Shown piece after piece: positions 1 through 8,190 of a stretch of DNA of 32,436 bases. Source of the DNA: Rhodopirellula sp. Its GTDB lineage: Bacteria > Planctomycetota > Planctomycetia > Planctomycetales > Planctomycetaceae. The stretch is taken from assembly GCA_013203845.1 (NCBI GenBank), contig JABMPE010000576.1, positions 1-32,436 on the forward strand, given 5' to 3'. Both the position numbers and the translations under genes were made by a program. Position 1 is the stretch's first letter. The number at the start of each line of letters is the position of its first letter. The notes beneath the pieces are model-generated. The model saw nothing but the letters and a program-made list of their open reading frames with translations, had not been told where the DNA came from and made no database searches.

Positions 1-537
1 AACCAGGATCGACAGCCAGGCGGCCAGAAACACCAGTGACAGAATCTCTGGACGAACGATACCACGTCCCGTGACGACGATCGCCACGAGAGTCCAGACT
101 GCGGCACGCACGCAGGTGTCAACGCTCGACGAAGTTGCACAGAAACCAATCGCGACCGCTGCCGTGATACACACCGCCTTGGCGAGAACCAGCAGCGTGA
201 CACCGCCGACGCGATAGATCACCGCTGCCAGCAACTGGAATCCCCAATGCAGATCAACCCACGCAGCGTCTGGATCCGAATAGGTGTACCAGTCGACAAA
301 CGGGAGAGTCTGCCGCTCAATAATCAGCTGCCCGGTCTTCAGATGCCACCAGATATCAAAGCCCTGCATCGGACTGCACGACCAGACGAACGCCGCCGTC
401 AGGAGTGACGCCGTCAGAAGCCACGATCCGATCCGATCGTCCCCGCAGCCTGAATTTGCGACGTCACGATTCGCCTCGCGTGAGAGCTGACTCACACCGT
501 GCGTTGTCCGTTTTCTGATTCGCTTCCGCTTGGGCAT
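1..537 (-). CDS. Partial multi-membrane protein, planctomycete DIWWHLKTG family
   Basis: The minus strand is open from an ATG at 537 to the left window edge, giving the first 179 residues of a longer protein. A purine-rich GGAAAGAAG lies about 6 bases upstream of the ATG and supports it. The N-terminus is very basic (KRKRIRKR), followed by a membrane segment (about residues 40-52), then an extracytoplasmic-looking loop with DIWWHLKTG and, further on, DLHWGFQLL, then at least three more hydrophobic segments. The D-WWH-K-G and HWG patterns are, from memory, typical of planctomycete membrane proteins that resemble GT-C mannosyltransferases or O-antigen-ligase-like proteins. The acidic and aromatic loop between the first two membrane segments fits that picture. 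The enzymatic role is not proven, and the C-terminal half is outside the window. Confidence 0.7.
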   Translation of the reverse strand, partial: MPKRKRIRKRTTHGVSQLSREANRDVANSGCGDDRIGSWLLTASLLTAAFVWSCSPMQGFDIWWHLKTGQLIIERQTLPFVDWYTYSDPDAAWVDLHWGFQLLAAVIYRVGGVTLLVLAKAVCITAAVAIGFCATSSSVDTCVRAAVWTLVAIVVTGRGIVRPEILSLVFLAAWLSILV

Positions 538-1051
538 GAGAACTTCTTTCCCAGGTTTGCGTACTCTCACAAAGCAGCGAATAGACGTCAGCATCGGATA
601 CTGGAACGGTCTCTGCCAGCGGCATCACGATGTGAGTCAGCAGGTTCTGGAATCCTGAAGACTGACGCAATGGCGCTCAGACGCGGGGCCGAAACAAGTT
701 CCTGATTTGACAGGGGCATGCCCACAACTAAAAGCGTCACCGAGACTTTTAGCAGTTCGCGTGGACACTTCGAGTGTTGTGAGTTTTTGATCGTCAAGCA
801 GTAAGCTGGAACAAGCACAACGGTCGCGTACCGCGGGATTCCATGATGCTCCGGCAGCAACTCTTGGTACGGTGTTTCAACGCTGGGAGCGAGGGTTCAC
901 AACAATCGTCAGTCAGAATGATGCGGGGAACAGCCAGACCTGAACTGCTGCTGCAGGCATTCAGCCGGAAGATGGATCAGATTTCGCTCTGAGAATTCCG
1001 TCTGCGGCGCAAAGCGTTTGTCGATGCCACTTTTCTCAGTCGCCCGTTTTC
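538..1051. other. Intergenic, no gene recognised
   Basis: This stretch lies between the start of the membrane protein at 537 and the stop of argF. Short open frames exist on both strands, including a 90-codon one on the minus strand at 588-860, but their composition is Arg/Ser/Pro-rich and resembles no family I know. I see no convincing terminator hairpin after argF and no repeat. It should contain the promoter for the minus-strand membrane protein, but I could not assign -35 and -10 boxes. Confidence 0.5.
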
Positions 1052-1972
1052 TTAATGACCTTTGGTGACGATCCAGGTGAGCAGGCCTTTGGCCAGGTGC
1101 ATGCGGTTTTCGGCCTGCTGGAAGACGATGCTGTGCGGGCCTTCCATCACTTCGTCGGTGACTTCCAGGCCGCGCTTGGCCGGCAGGTCGTGCATGAAGC
1201 GGCAACCGTCAGGAGCCTGTGCCAGCAGTTCGGCAGTGACTTGAAAAGCCGCAAAGTCTTTCTTGCGTTTGCCTTCTTCCTCTTCCTGACCCATGCTGGC
1301 CCAGACGTCGGTGTAGATGATATCGGCGTCTTTGACGGCAGCGATGGGGTCGTTGGTCTGGGTGAACTGCGAGTCGGGACACGTTTCTTTCAGTCGGCTC
1401 ATGAACTCGTCAGGTAGTTCGTAACCAGACGGGCAGGCCAGCGTCATGGGCAGGCCGAGCATTGACGTCAGGACGGCCAACGAAGCGCTGACATTGTTGC
1501 CATCGCCCACGAAGACCAGCTTTTCGTCGGTCAACGCCCCGAACGATTCCCGGATCGTGAACAGGTCGGTCAGTGCCTGGCAGGGGTGATACTCGTCGGA
1601 AAGACCGTTGATGACAGGGCACGTCGACCACTGGCAGAATTCGTCGATCAGTTCCTGCGAGAACGTCCGCAGCACGACGACGTCCGAGTATCCACTGATG
1701 ACGCGCGCAATGTCCGGGAGCGATTCCCGACCATAGAGCCCGGCATCCTGGCCCGAGAAAAACGACGCAGAACCGCCCAAGTGAATCATCGCGGCTTCGA
1801 AGCTGAGTCGAGTTCGCAGCGAAGGTTTTTCGAAGACCAGCGTCGCGACGCGGTTACTGAGTGGTGTTTCCGGATCTCCTGACGAGAGCTTTTCCTTCAG
1901 ACGTTCAGCCGTCTCAAGGATGTCCATCACGTCGTCAGCTGTCAGGTCAAAAAGTGAGGCGAGGTGTTTCAT
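1052..1972 (-). CDS. argF: Ornithine carbamoyltransferase
   Basis: A 306-residue protein, the usual length for the family, that transfers the carbamoyl group of carbamoyl phosphate to ornithine to give citrulline in the cytoplasm. The carbamoyl-phosphate loop is SLRTR (residues 51-55, normally STRTR), the second site is HPCQ (129-132), and the SMG loop that closes on ornithine is in DVWASMGQE (222-230). The usual HCLP motif reads HDLP (261-264), so Asp262 replaces the conserved cysteine. The acidic run EEEE just after SMGQ is also notable. It starts at the ATG at 1972, with no strong ribosome site visible. It is the last of three arginine genes on this strand, 133 bases after argD. Assignment as OTCase rather than an acetyl- or succinyl-ornithine transcarbamylase is favoured by SMG and by the neighbours, but the substrate is inferred. 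Confidence 0.93.
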   Translation of the reverse strand: MKHLASLFDLTADDVMDILETAERLKEKLSSGDPETPLSNRVATLVFEKPSLRTRLSFEAAMIHLGGSASFFSGQDAGLYGRESLPDIARVISGYSDVVVLRTFSQELIDEFCQWSTCPVINGLSDEYHPCQALTDLFTIRESFGALTDEKLVFVGDGNNVSASLAVLTSMLGLPMTLACPSGYELPDEFMSRLKETCPDSQFTQTNDPIAAVKDADIIYTDVWASMGQEEEEGKRKKDFAAFQVTAELLAQAPDGCRFMHDLPAKRGLEVTDEVMEGPHSIVFQQAENRMHLAKGLLTWIVTKGH

Positions 1973-2105
1973 CGAATCAATTCAGTTTTGCTGAAGTTTT
2001 CAGTGTTGATTTCGCAGTTCTGTCACGCGGCAACAGGGCCAGTTCATGATCGACGACTGCCGGTGATCGGTGCCTGGCGATTGTCGGGTCGCGAAAGTTC
2101 TGGAA

Positions 2106-3317
2106 TCAGGTCGCTTCGGCGGCCATTTCGCGAAGCACGTCTGCGATGATACGGAATCCTTCGTCAACTTCGTCGATCGAAATGTTAACCGCGGGAAGCA
2201 GCCGGATAACAGTTCCCTGAGTGGCGTTAATCAGCAGACCCTTCTCCATGCATTTTCTGACGGCAGGCGTTGATGGAATCGTCAGCTCCACGCCGATCAT
2301 CATACCTCGGACGCGGATTTCGGAGATGATCGGCAGTTCTTCGGCGAGTGTCGCAAAATGGTTTCGGAATCGTTCCGACATGGCGGCGACATTGTCGAGC
2401 AGATTCTCGTCCTCGATCGTTTGAACGGTTGCGATGCCAGCGACCATCGCCAGCGGGTTTCCGCCAAACGTCGAAGCGTGCATGCCGGGACGCAGGTCCG
2501 GAGCCAGTTCGGTGGTCGTGATAACCGCTCCGCACGCGACTCCGGACGCGATGCCTTTCGCCATTGTGAGGATGTCTGGCTGAACATCCCACTGCTGATA
2601 ACCAAACCAGGTACCGGTGCGTGCCATGCAGGTCTGCACTTCGTCGAAGATAAGCAGGCAGTTGTTTTCGTCAGCGATCCGTCTCAAACCAGCGAGGTAT
2701 CCGTCGGCAGGAATCTGAACTCCGCCTTCGCCCTGAATGGGTTCGATCATGATCGCCGCGGTTTCGTGATCGACCAGGTCAGCAACGGCCTGCAGGTCAC
2801 CGGTCGGAGCGTACTTGAATCCGGCAACCAGCGGCCCGACTCCTTCATGGAACTTCGGCTGCGCCGTGGCGGCCGTCGTGGCGAGCGTTCTGCCGTGAAA
2901 GCCTTTTTCAAACGTGATGACTTTGTATCGACCTTCCTTCATGCCGTGCAGACGGGCGAGCTTCAGGGCTCCTTCGTTGGCCTCGGCACCGCTGTTGCAG
3001 AAGAAGGCTTTGCCGAAACTACGTGTGCAGAGTATTTCAGCGAAGTCCCCCTGAGGTTCCATGAACCAGGTATTAGGAATGTGAATCAGTTTCGCCGCCT
3101 GTTCCTGCACGGCTTGCGTGACTCGCGGCGGACAGTGCCCCAGAATGTTGCAGCCCCAGCCGGGAAACAGGTCGAGGTATCGCTTTCCTTCAGCGTCCCA
3201 GCAGTACTGTCCGGCTCCTCGGACGATACTGATGGGGTACCGGGTGTAGTTCGGAATAACGTACTTGTCGAACTGAGCAATCCTGTCCTCGCTGGACATT
3301 GCGGCGGCTGAATCCAT
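2106..3317 (-). CDS. argD: Acetylornithine aminotransferase
   Basis: A 403-residue class III PLP aminotransferase that makes N-acetylornithine from N-acetylglutamate semialdehyde using glutamate. Visible signatures: [12 protein letters not shown] (about 108-119) for phosphate binding of [23 protein letters not shown] with Asp225 pairing the pyridine nitrogen, and the Schiff-base lysine in TMAKG (Lys254), followed by [10 protein letters not shown] chose the ATG at 3317 over an in-frame TTG at 3332 because the GAAAGAA purine run then sits as a weak ribosome site; the ATG at 3299 is also possible. It lies 144 bases after the argB stop and 133 bases before argF. Family members can also act on succinyl-diaminopimelate or on ornithine, but the argB/argF context makes ArgD the best call. 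Confidence 0.93.
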   Translation of the reverse strand: MDSAAAMSSEDRIAQFDKYVIPNYTRYPISIVRGAGQYCWDAEGKRYLDLFPGWGCNILGHCPPRVTQAVQEQAAKLIHIPNTWFMEPQGDFAEILCTRSFGKAFFCNSGAEANEGALKLARLHGMKEGRYKVITFEKGFHGRTLATTAATAQPKFHEGVGPLVAGFKYAPTGDLQAVADLVDHETAAIMIEPIQGEGGVQIPADGYLAGLRRIADENNCLLIFDEVQTCMARTGTWFGYQQWDVQPDILTMAKGIASGVACGAVITTTELAPDLRPGMHASTFGGNPLAMVAGIATVQTIEDENLLDNVAAMSERFRNHFATLAEELPIISEIRVRGMMIGVELTIPSTPAVRKCMEKGLLINATQGTVIRLLPAVNISIDEVDEGFRIIADVLREMAAEAT

Positions 3318-3461
3318 GTTCGTTTCTTTCAAGGTAAGACGTTGTGTCGTCTGGCTTCTGTTCAGTTTGCTGCTGTCTCGAAAAGACTCTCGGACAGAAA
3401 CGGCGATGTGATGGTTCGGAACGCTGCCAACTCCTGATCGCGAGGCAGCATTTGTAACGGA

Positions 3462-4340
3462 TCAGGCCACGATTTCGGTTCCGATTCCCATGTTGGAATA
3501 GATTTCGAGCAGCAACGAGTGCTGACGTCGTCCGTCAATAATGTGCAGCTTTCCGACGCCAGCTTCGAGGGCTTCAAGGGCGGCTTCTATTTTTGGAATC
3601 ATGCCGGCTGAGATTGTTCCGTCGGCGATGAGCGTTCGAGCTTCCGACACATCAATGTGTGAGATCAGCGACTCGGGGTTGTCTTTGTCGCGAAGCAGCC
3701 CCGGCACATCGCTGACAAAGACGAGTTTTTCAGCTTTCAGCAGCCGGGCGACCGCTGCGGCAGCCGTGTCGCCGTTCACGTTGAGCAGTTGCCCGTCCCT
3801 GTTAACGGCGATGCAGGGAATTATCGGGATTTTTCCGGCGCTGGTGATTGCGTCGAGAAACTCCCGGTTGATATCGGTGACCTGACCGACGAGTCCGAGA
3901 TCGAGTTCTTCTCCGGACTCTGATTTCAACGCAAGCCGTTCTCCGATCAGCACGTTCTTCCCGCTGGCAAAACTGAGTCCGACAGCTGTTCCGCCCTGAT
4001 GCGCGATCTCGTCAATCAGCCTGGTGCAGATCGTCCTGGCAAGAACATTGGCGGCAATTTCGAGCGTCTTTTGATCGGTGTAGCGGCGTCCCTGGACCCA
4101 GCGAGGTTCGATGCCGGCGGCTTCCATCGCCTGGCTGATTTCTTTCCCACCACCGTGAATGACAACCGGACGCATGCCGACGGTTTCCAGAAAGATGACG
4201 TCGGTCAGGAAGGATTTGACCGCCTCTGGATTCTCAAGCGCGCTGCCGCCCAGCTTGATGATGATGTATTGGTCCCGAAATTGTCGGATCCAGGCGAGTG
4301 CTTCGATCAGCACGCCCGCCTTCCGAGTCGCTTCGTCCAC
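3462..4340 (-). CDS. argB: Acetylglutamate kinase, probably arginine-inhibited
   Basis: A 292-residue amino-acid-kinase-fold enzyme that phosphorylates N-acetylglutamate. Motifs: KLGGS (Lys29 to Ser33) and HGGGKEIS for phosphate binding, the substrate segment in [11 protein letters not shown], and SAGMIPK near the C-terminus with the ATP-site lysine. The frame is open 65 codons further upstream, but that stretch has no similarity to ArgB. I chose the GTG at 4340 because a GAGG site lies 9 bases upstream and the resulting protein begins with the normal helix [15 protein letters not shown]. That mobile N-terminal helix and the C-terminal HSLLLE...GIGT segment are hallmarks of the hexameric, arginine-inhibited class of acetylglutamate kinases, so feedback control by arginine is likely. 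First gene of the arg run; a tandem repeat lies about 120-160 bases upstream. Confidence 0.93.
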   Translation of the reverse strand: MDEATRKAGVLIEALAWIRQFRDQYIIIKLGGSALENPEAVKSFLTDVIFLETVGMRPVVIHGGGKEISQAMEAAGIEPRWVQGRRYTDQKTLEIAANVLARTICTRLIDEIAHQGGTAVGLSFASGKNVLIGERLALKSESGEELDLGLVGQVTDINREFLDAITSAGKIPIIPCIAVNRDGQLLNVNGDTAAAAVARLLKAEKLVFVSDVPGLLRDKDNPESLISHIDVSEARTLIADGTISAGMIPKIEAALEALEAGVGKLHIIDGRRQHSLLLEIYSNMGIGTEIVA

Positions 4341-4461
4341 GGTGTCGATCCTCAAAAAACTGGGAAAAACGTGCGATTCTAGGCCTCTGGTTCGCAGTGT
4401 CAATTCGGCGGGCTGATCAGCAGCGTCTCCTGCTGTCTGTGCGTGGGAACGTTCCGTGAAA

Positions 4462-4501
4462 TTGCGGGTTATGAGGTCGGCTTGCCGGTTATGAGGCGGG
4501 G
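4462..4501. repeat. Two 20-bp tandem direct repeats upstream of argB
   Basis: Two adjacent 20-base units, 4462-4481 and 4482-4501, match at 16 of 20 positions and share the identical core GGTTATGAGG (4467-4476 and 4487-4496). The 20-base period places both cores on the same DNA face, two helical turns apart, as a pair of operator half-sites would be. They lie in the divergent gap between argB (start 4340) and the TadC-like gene (start 4627). The repeat is seen directly; the operator role is inferred. Confidence 0.6.
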
Positions 4502-4626
4502 CGAGCCACCGGTCATGTTGACGGCAGCTTTTCATTTCCGTTTCACCTTGTGTTAACGTTGTCGCACGTTTGATGTTTTGATCACTGTCCGGAATTGGTC
4601 GTCAGTCTGCTGAAAGAATCAGAATC

Positions 4627-5556
4627 ATGTTCGCAGCTCAACCGGGAACTCTGGCATTCGGCATCGCGGGCTGCTTGTTGACGCTGACGGCGGTCTTTGT
4701 GCTGGCGCGTACGATTCGTAACACCCTGTACTCCGAAGATGCGGAGCAGGACGACGAGTGGCGTTACGACATTAATCGAATCAACGAGTTGCGGCGGCTG
4801 AGCCCACTTTACCGCATCTTCTATCCGCTGATCGCTGGTCTGGCGGTTCTGAATCGAGGCATGTTTCGCGGCTCTTTACCGGAGATTGGTCGAGAACTTC
4901 AGGCCGCCGGGCACACTCGTTTCTGGACGCCCGAAGAGTATCTTGCGAGGTTGCAGACGATCGCGCTGCTGATGATGCCAGGCTTCGTCTACATTGCTGT
5001 CGAACTGATGGGAACTCCCGGAGTGGTCTCGGCGATGGCTCTGACCGGCCTGACCGCGTACTGGCTGCGACGGCGACTGGCTTCGCAGGCACATTACCGA
5101 CTCTTTCAAATCAAGAAGAAGATGCCGTTTCTGCTCGACCTGGTGACCTTGCTGATGGAAGCGGGCGCGACGTTCATCAATGCACTTTCGGAAGCGGTTC
5201 GTGAGTTTCACGACCAGCCGGTCGGAGTCGAATTCGGTCGAGTTCTCGCTGAAATCCGCATGGGCAAAAGCCGCACGATGGCTCTGGAAGCAATGCGCGA
5301 ACGACTCAGCGATGACGAAGTGACGGCGATTGTCGGCTCGATCATCCAGGGTGAAAATCTGGGGACGCCGCTGGCTACCGTGTTTCGAACTCAGGCCGAC
5401 GTTTTGAGAATCAAGAGAACTCAGCGTGCGGAAACGATCGCGGGCGAAGCCGGTGTCAAAATGCTGTTACCGGGGATTCTGATCATGGCGTCGACTGTTG
5501 TGATCATCCTTGGGCCATTTCTGCTGAGCTTCATCTATCAGGAATACATCTTCTGA
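4627..5556 (+). CDS. Type II secretion F-domain membrane protein (TadC-like)
   Basis: A 309-residue inner-membrane protein. Hydrophobic segments lie at about 11-28, 112-128, 131-148 and 278-302, and a T2SSF domain spans about 168-297, with the typical FLLDLVTLLMEAG opening, an ALEAMRERL turn, and the GENLGTPLATVF and RAETIAGEAGVKMLLP segments. This is the TadC/GspF platform fold that works with a secretion ATPase to assemble pili. No ATPase (TadA/VirB11), TadB partner, pilin or secretin lies nearby, so its partners must be elsewhere, or it acts alone. It is transcribed away from argB across a 286-base gap and ends 56 bases before a hairpin terminator. The start has only a weak GAAAG ribosome site. 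Confidence 0.85.
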   Translation: MFAAQPGTLAFGIAGCLLTLTAVFVLARTIRNTLYSEDAEQDDEWRYDINRINELRRLSPLYRIFYPLIAGLAVLNRGMFRGSLPEIGRELQAAGHTRFWTPEEYLARLQTIALLMMPGFVYIAVELMGTPGVVSAMALTGLTAYWLRRRLASQAHYRLFQIKKKMPFLLDLVTLLMEAGATFINALSEAVREFHDQPVGVEFGRVLAEIRMGKSRTMALEAMRERLSDDEVTAIVGSIIQGENLGTPLATVFRTQADVLRIKRTQRAETIAGEAGVKMLLPGILIMASTVVIILGPFLLSFIYQEYIF

Positions 5557-5612
5557 TCAGAGTCTGCCTGCCTTCACGCTTCGAAAGCAGCGGAGCGAAT
5601 CGGCGTCGCGTC

Positions 5613-5646
5613 AAAAGCCTGAGTGGAATTCTCAAGCGGGCTTTTT
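5613..5646. terminator. Intrinsic terminator, probably bidirectional
   Basis: The outer stem is AAAAGCC (5613-5619) with GGCTTTT (5639-5645). An inner GAG/CTC pairing follows, and TTTTT (5642-5646) closes the structure on the plus strand. It serves the TadC-like gene. On the minus strand it lies at and just beyond the tex stop and also ends in four T residues, so it can serve both convergent genes. Its 3' arm overlaps the last bases of tex. Confidence 0.7.
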
Positions 5647-7833
5647 CATGGTCAGCGAAACACGGCGTCGTTCATTGTCGACTGACTGAACCCAGACGGT
5701 CACGATATCTCCGACAGAGACCACTTCGTGAGGACTGCTGATAAATCGATCGGCCATCTGACTGATGTGGACCAGTCCCGTATCCTTCAGGCCGATGTCT
5801 ACAAACGCACCAAAGTCGACCACATTGAGGACTGTCCCTGTCAGCTCCATGCCGGTCGCCAGATCATCCAGTTTCAGAACTCCGCTGCGGAAGATTGGTC
5901 CAGGAAGATCCGTTCTCGGATCCCGGCCGGGCCGACTCAGCGCATCGATAATATCCTTGAGCGTTGGCTGGCCGACATCGAGGTCCACGGCAAGCTGCTT
6001 CAGCGACACTTCTTTGAGGCTGTTCTGCAACGTCTCTCTCTTGTGATCCATCAATTGCAGATCGGCTGGCGTCAGTGAGAGATTCTCCAGAACACGATGG
6101 GCAACCTTGTAGCTTTCCGGATGAATCCACGTCTGATCCAGCGGCTCTGCACCGTTGCTGATTTTCAGAAACCCTGCCGCCTGAGTGAATGTAGACTTCC
6201 CGACGCCAGCGACTTCCAGCAACTGCTTACGACTGGCAAACGAACCATTGGCTTCCCGCCACTCAACCACTCGTCGGGCAATCAGCGGGCTGAAGCCGGA
6301 AACGTATTTCAGCAGCGAAGCGCTGGCGGTGTTCAAGTCAACGCCGACGAAGTTCACGCAGGATTCTACGACGCCATCCAGCGATTCCTTCATCTGACGC
6401 GGATTCATGTCGTGCTGATACATCCCGACGCCGATGTGCTGTGGCTCGATTTTTACAAGTTCACTGAGCGGATCCTGCAAGCGGCGACCGATGGAAATTG
6501 TTCCCCGGACTGTCGCGTCATAGTCGGGAAATTCTTCTCGCGCGACGGTGCTGGCTGAATAAATACTGGCTCCCGCCTCGTTGACGATCAGGTAACGGCA
6601 GTCGGGACAGTGATCGGCAATCAGCTGACTGATGAGTTCTTCCGTTTCGCGACAGGCCGTTCCGTTTCCGATGGCGATCAGCCCGCAGGAGTACCTGCTG
6701 ACAAGGTCCGCAAGTCGCTGGAGCGTGCCCTGCCGTTTATCAGCGGAACCCGTCACGTAAACGACATCGGTGTGCAGGCACTGTCCTCGGTCATCGAGAA
6801 TGGCGATCTTGCACCCGGTACGAAAGCCCGGATCGATCGCCAGCACACCTTCGTTCCTGAGTGGCGGCTGCAACAGAAGACTGCGCAGATTCTTTGCGAA
6901 GACGCCAATCGCGTGTTCTTCTGCCTGCTCCGTAATTTCACGCCGGACCTCACGTTCGATACTGGGATGAATCAGCCGGTCAAGCGAATCCTGAATACAG
7001 TCCTGCAGAAACTCACGATGAGCGTGAGACTCCAGGTGGTAATGTCCCGAGATGATTCGCGCGGCAACCGAGCGGTCCCAATCGAACTTAATCCGCAGTA
7101 CCTCTTCCTTCTCGCCTCGATTGAGAGCGAGCGTTCGATGTGGCGGTACTTTCCAGACGGGTTCGCTGTAGTCGAAATAGTTTTCAAACTCCTGGCTGTT
7201 TTCCTTGCTCTTCTTCGTGGCAGAGACGGTGATCCTGCCGGTTCGCCAGGCGATCTTCCGGGAGTGGTCACGAACGACGACGTCTTCGCTGATCCGTTCG
7301 GCAAGAATGTCGGCCGCACCACTTAAGGCTTCGTCTTTCGTCGCGATGCCTTCGTCCGCATTTGACGAGACAAAGGCTGCAGCAGCTTTGGCGAGTGGAA
7401 TCGAATCCGCTTCGCCGCGCATGATCAGTTCGGCGAGAGGTTCGAGGCCCTTTTCCCGAGCCACTTCTGCCCGTGAGCGACGTTTGGGGCGGAATGGCAG
7501 ATAGAGATCGTCAAGACGTTTCAGTGTGTCGGCTGCCTCGATCTGCTGGCGGAGCTGCGGAGTCAGCTTCCCCTGCGAATCGATCTGCCGCAGGATGGTT
7601 TCCGCCTTTTCCGCCAGTTGCCGCAACAGCGTGACTCGCTTTTCGATCGCGCGAATCTGCTCCTCGTCGAGGTTGCCCGTTTGTTCTTTGCGATATCGAG
7701 TAATGAACGGAACCGTGTTGCCATCGTCCAGCAGCGCAACCACGTTGGTCACCTGCTCGATCGTGAACGACAACTCTTTCGCGATGGAGGCCAGATTAAT
7801 GGCACCGACTGGCGAGTCGATTACTACGGTCAT
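5632..7833 (-). CDS. tex: Tex family RNA-binding transcription accessory protein
   Basis: A 733-residue protein. Order of domains: Tex N-terminal helical region (about 1-190, with NTVPFITRYRKEQTGNLDE at about 38-56), YqgF/RNase-H-like domain from about 330 (LAIDPGFRTG), the SIGRRLQDPLSELVKI stretch (about 447-462), two helix-hairpin-helix motifs (about 498-558, VDLNTAS and VAGVGKS), and a C-terminal S1 domain (about 663-733, NVVDFGAFVDIGL). Family knowledge: Tex binds nucleic acid through S1 and acts in transcription or RNA turnover; in bacteria it is widely conserved but poorly defined. The frame is open for 104 more codons upstream. I chose the ATG at 7833 because the protein then begins just before the normal Tex start and AGGA lies about 7 bases upstream. 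Convergent with the TadC-like gene, divergent from the DUF1501 gene. Confidence 0.93.
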   Translation of the reverse strand: MTVVIDSPVGAINLASIAKELSFTIEQVTNVVALLDDGNTVPFITRYRKEQTGNLDEEQIRAIEKRVTLLRQLAEKAETILRQIDSQGKLTPQLRQQIEAADTLKRLDDLYLPFRPKRRSRAEVAREKGLEPLAELIMRGEADSIPLAKAAAAFVSSNADEGIATKDEALSGAADILAERISEDVVVRDHSRKIAWRTGRITVSATKKSKENSQEFENYFDYSEPVWKVPPHRTLALNRGEKEEVLRIKFDWDRSVAARIISGHYHLESHAHREFLQDCIQDSLDRLIHPSIEREVRREITEQAEEHAIGVFAKNLRSLLLQPPLRNEGVLAIDPGFRTGCKIAILDDRGQCLHTDVVYVTGSADKRQGTLQRLADLVSRYSCGLIAIGNGTACRETEELISQLIADHCPDCRYLIVNEAGASIYSASTVAREEFPDYDATVRGTISIGRRLQDPLSELVKIEPQHIGVGMYQHDMNPRQMKESLDGVVESCVNFVGVDLNTASASLLKYVSGFSPLIARRVVEWREANGSFASRKQLLEVAGVGKSTFTQAAGFLKISNGAEPLDQTWIHPESYKVAHRVLENLSLTPADLQLMDHKRETLQNSLKEVSLKQLAVDLDVGQPTLKDIIDALSRPGRDPRTDLPGPIFRSGVLKLDDLATGMELTGTVLNVVDFGAFVDIGLKDTGLVHISQMADRFISSPHEVVSVGDIVTVWVQSVDNERRRVSLTMKKPA

Positions 7834-8190
7834 CCGGCTTCCTGCTCGAACGAATGAATCATGACAAACGGCATTTCGAAATGGTGAGTGTTTTGGAGTC
7901 AGGTCGTGAGCGAACTCAGGCAATGAAAAATAGTCAGGGATAATTTCGTCGAGGATTGTAACGATAGCAAAGTCGTAATCAAAAAGAGTGCGACGGATAT
8001 CCCGATAACTCCTGATGCGTGAAATTCGTAATCGGCAGGCGACTTCGCACAGTTCGTACAGCAGGCTCGGATGTCGTGCCTGGTCGTGCTTGAATTTGTC
8101 GCTGATCCGGAAGTTCGACTTGGGGTCCAGCATCGTGTCGTGCATAATCGAGCGTCACATAAACACGCCCTTCAAACGCCAGGACGATCG
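7834..8190. other. Divergent gap between tex and the DUF1501 gene
   Basis: This stretch should hold both promoters. Unusually, it is open on both strands: the tex frame runs back without a stop to 8145, and the DUF1501 frame runs back to 8071. Neither extension resembles the family concerned, and both internal starts chosen have good ribosome sites, so I treat the stretch as non-coding. The half nearest tex is visibly richer in A and T, which suits promoter DNA. No riboswitch or repeat was recognised. Confidence 0.45.

Noticed and set aside
588-860. 90-codon minus-strand frame
   Set aside because: Composition is unlike real proteins here, no ribosome site, and its 3' part overlaps no conserved gene.
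4341-4535. 65-residue N-terminal extension of ArgB
   Set aside because: The stretch has no ArgB likeness, runs through the tandem repeat, and the GTG at 4340 has a GAGG site.
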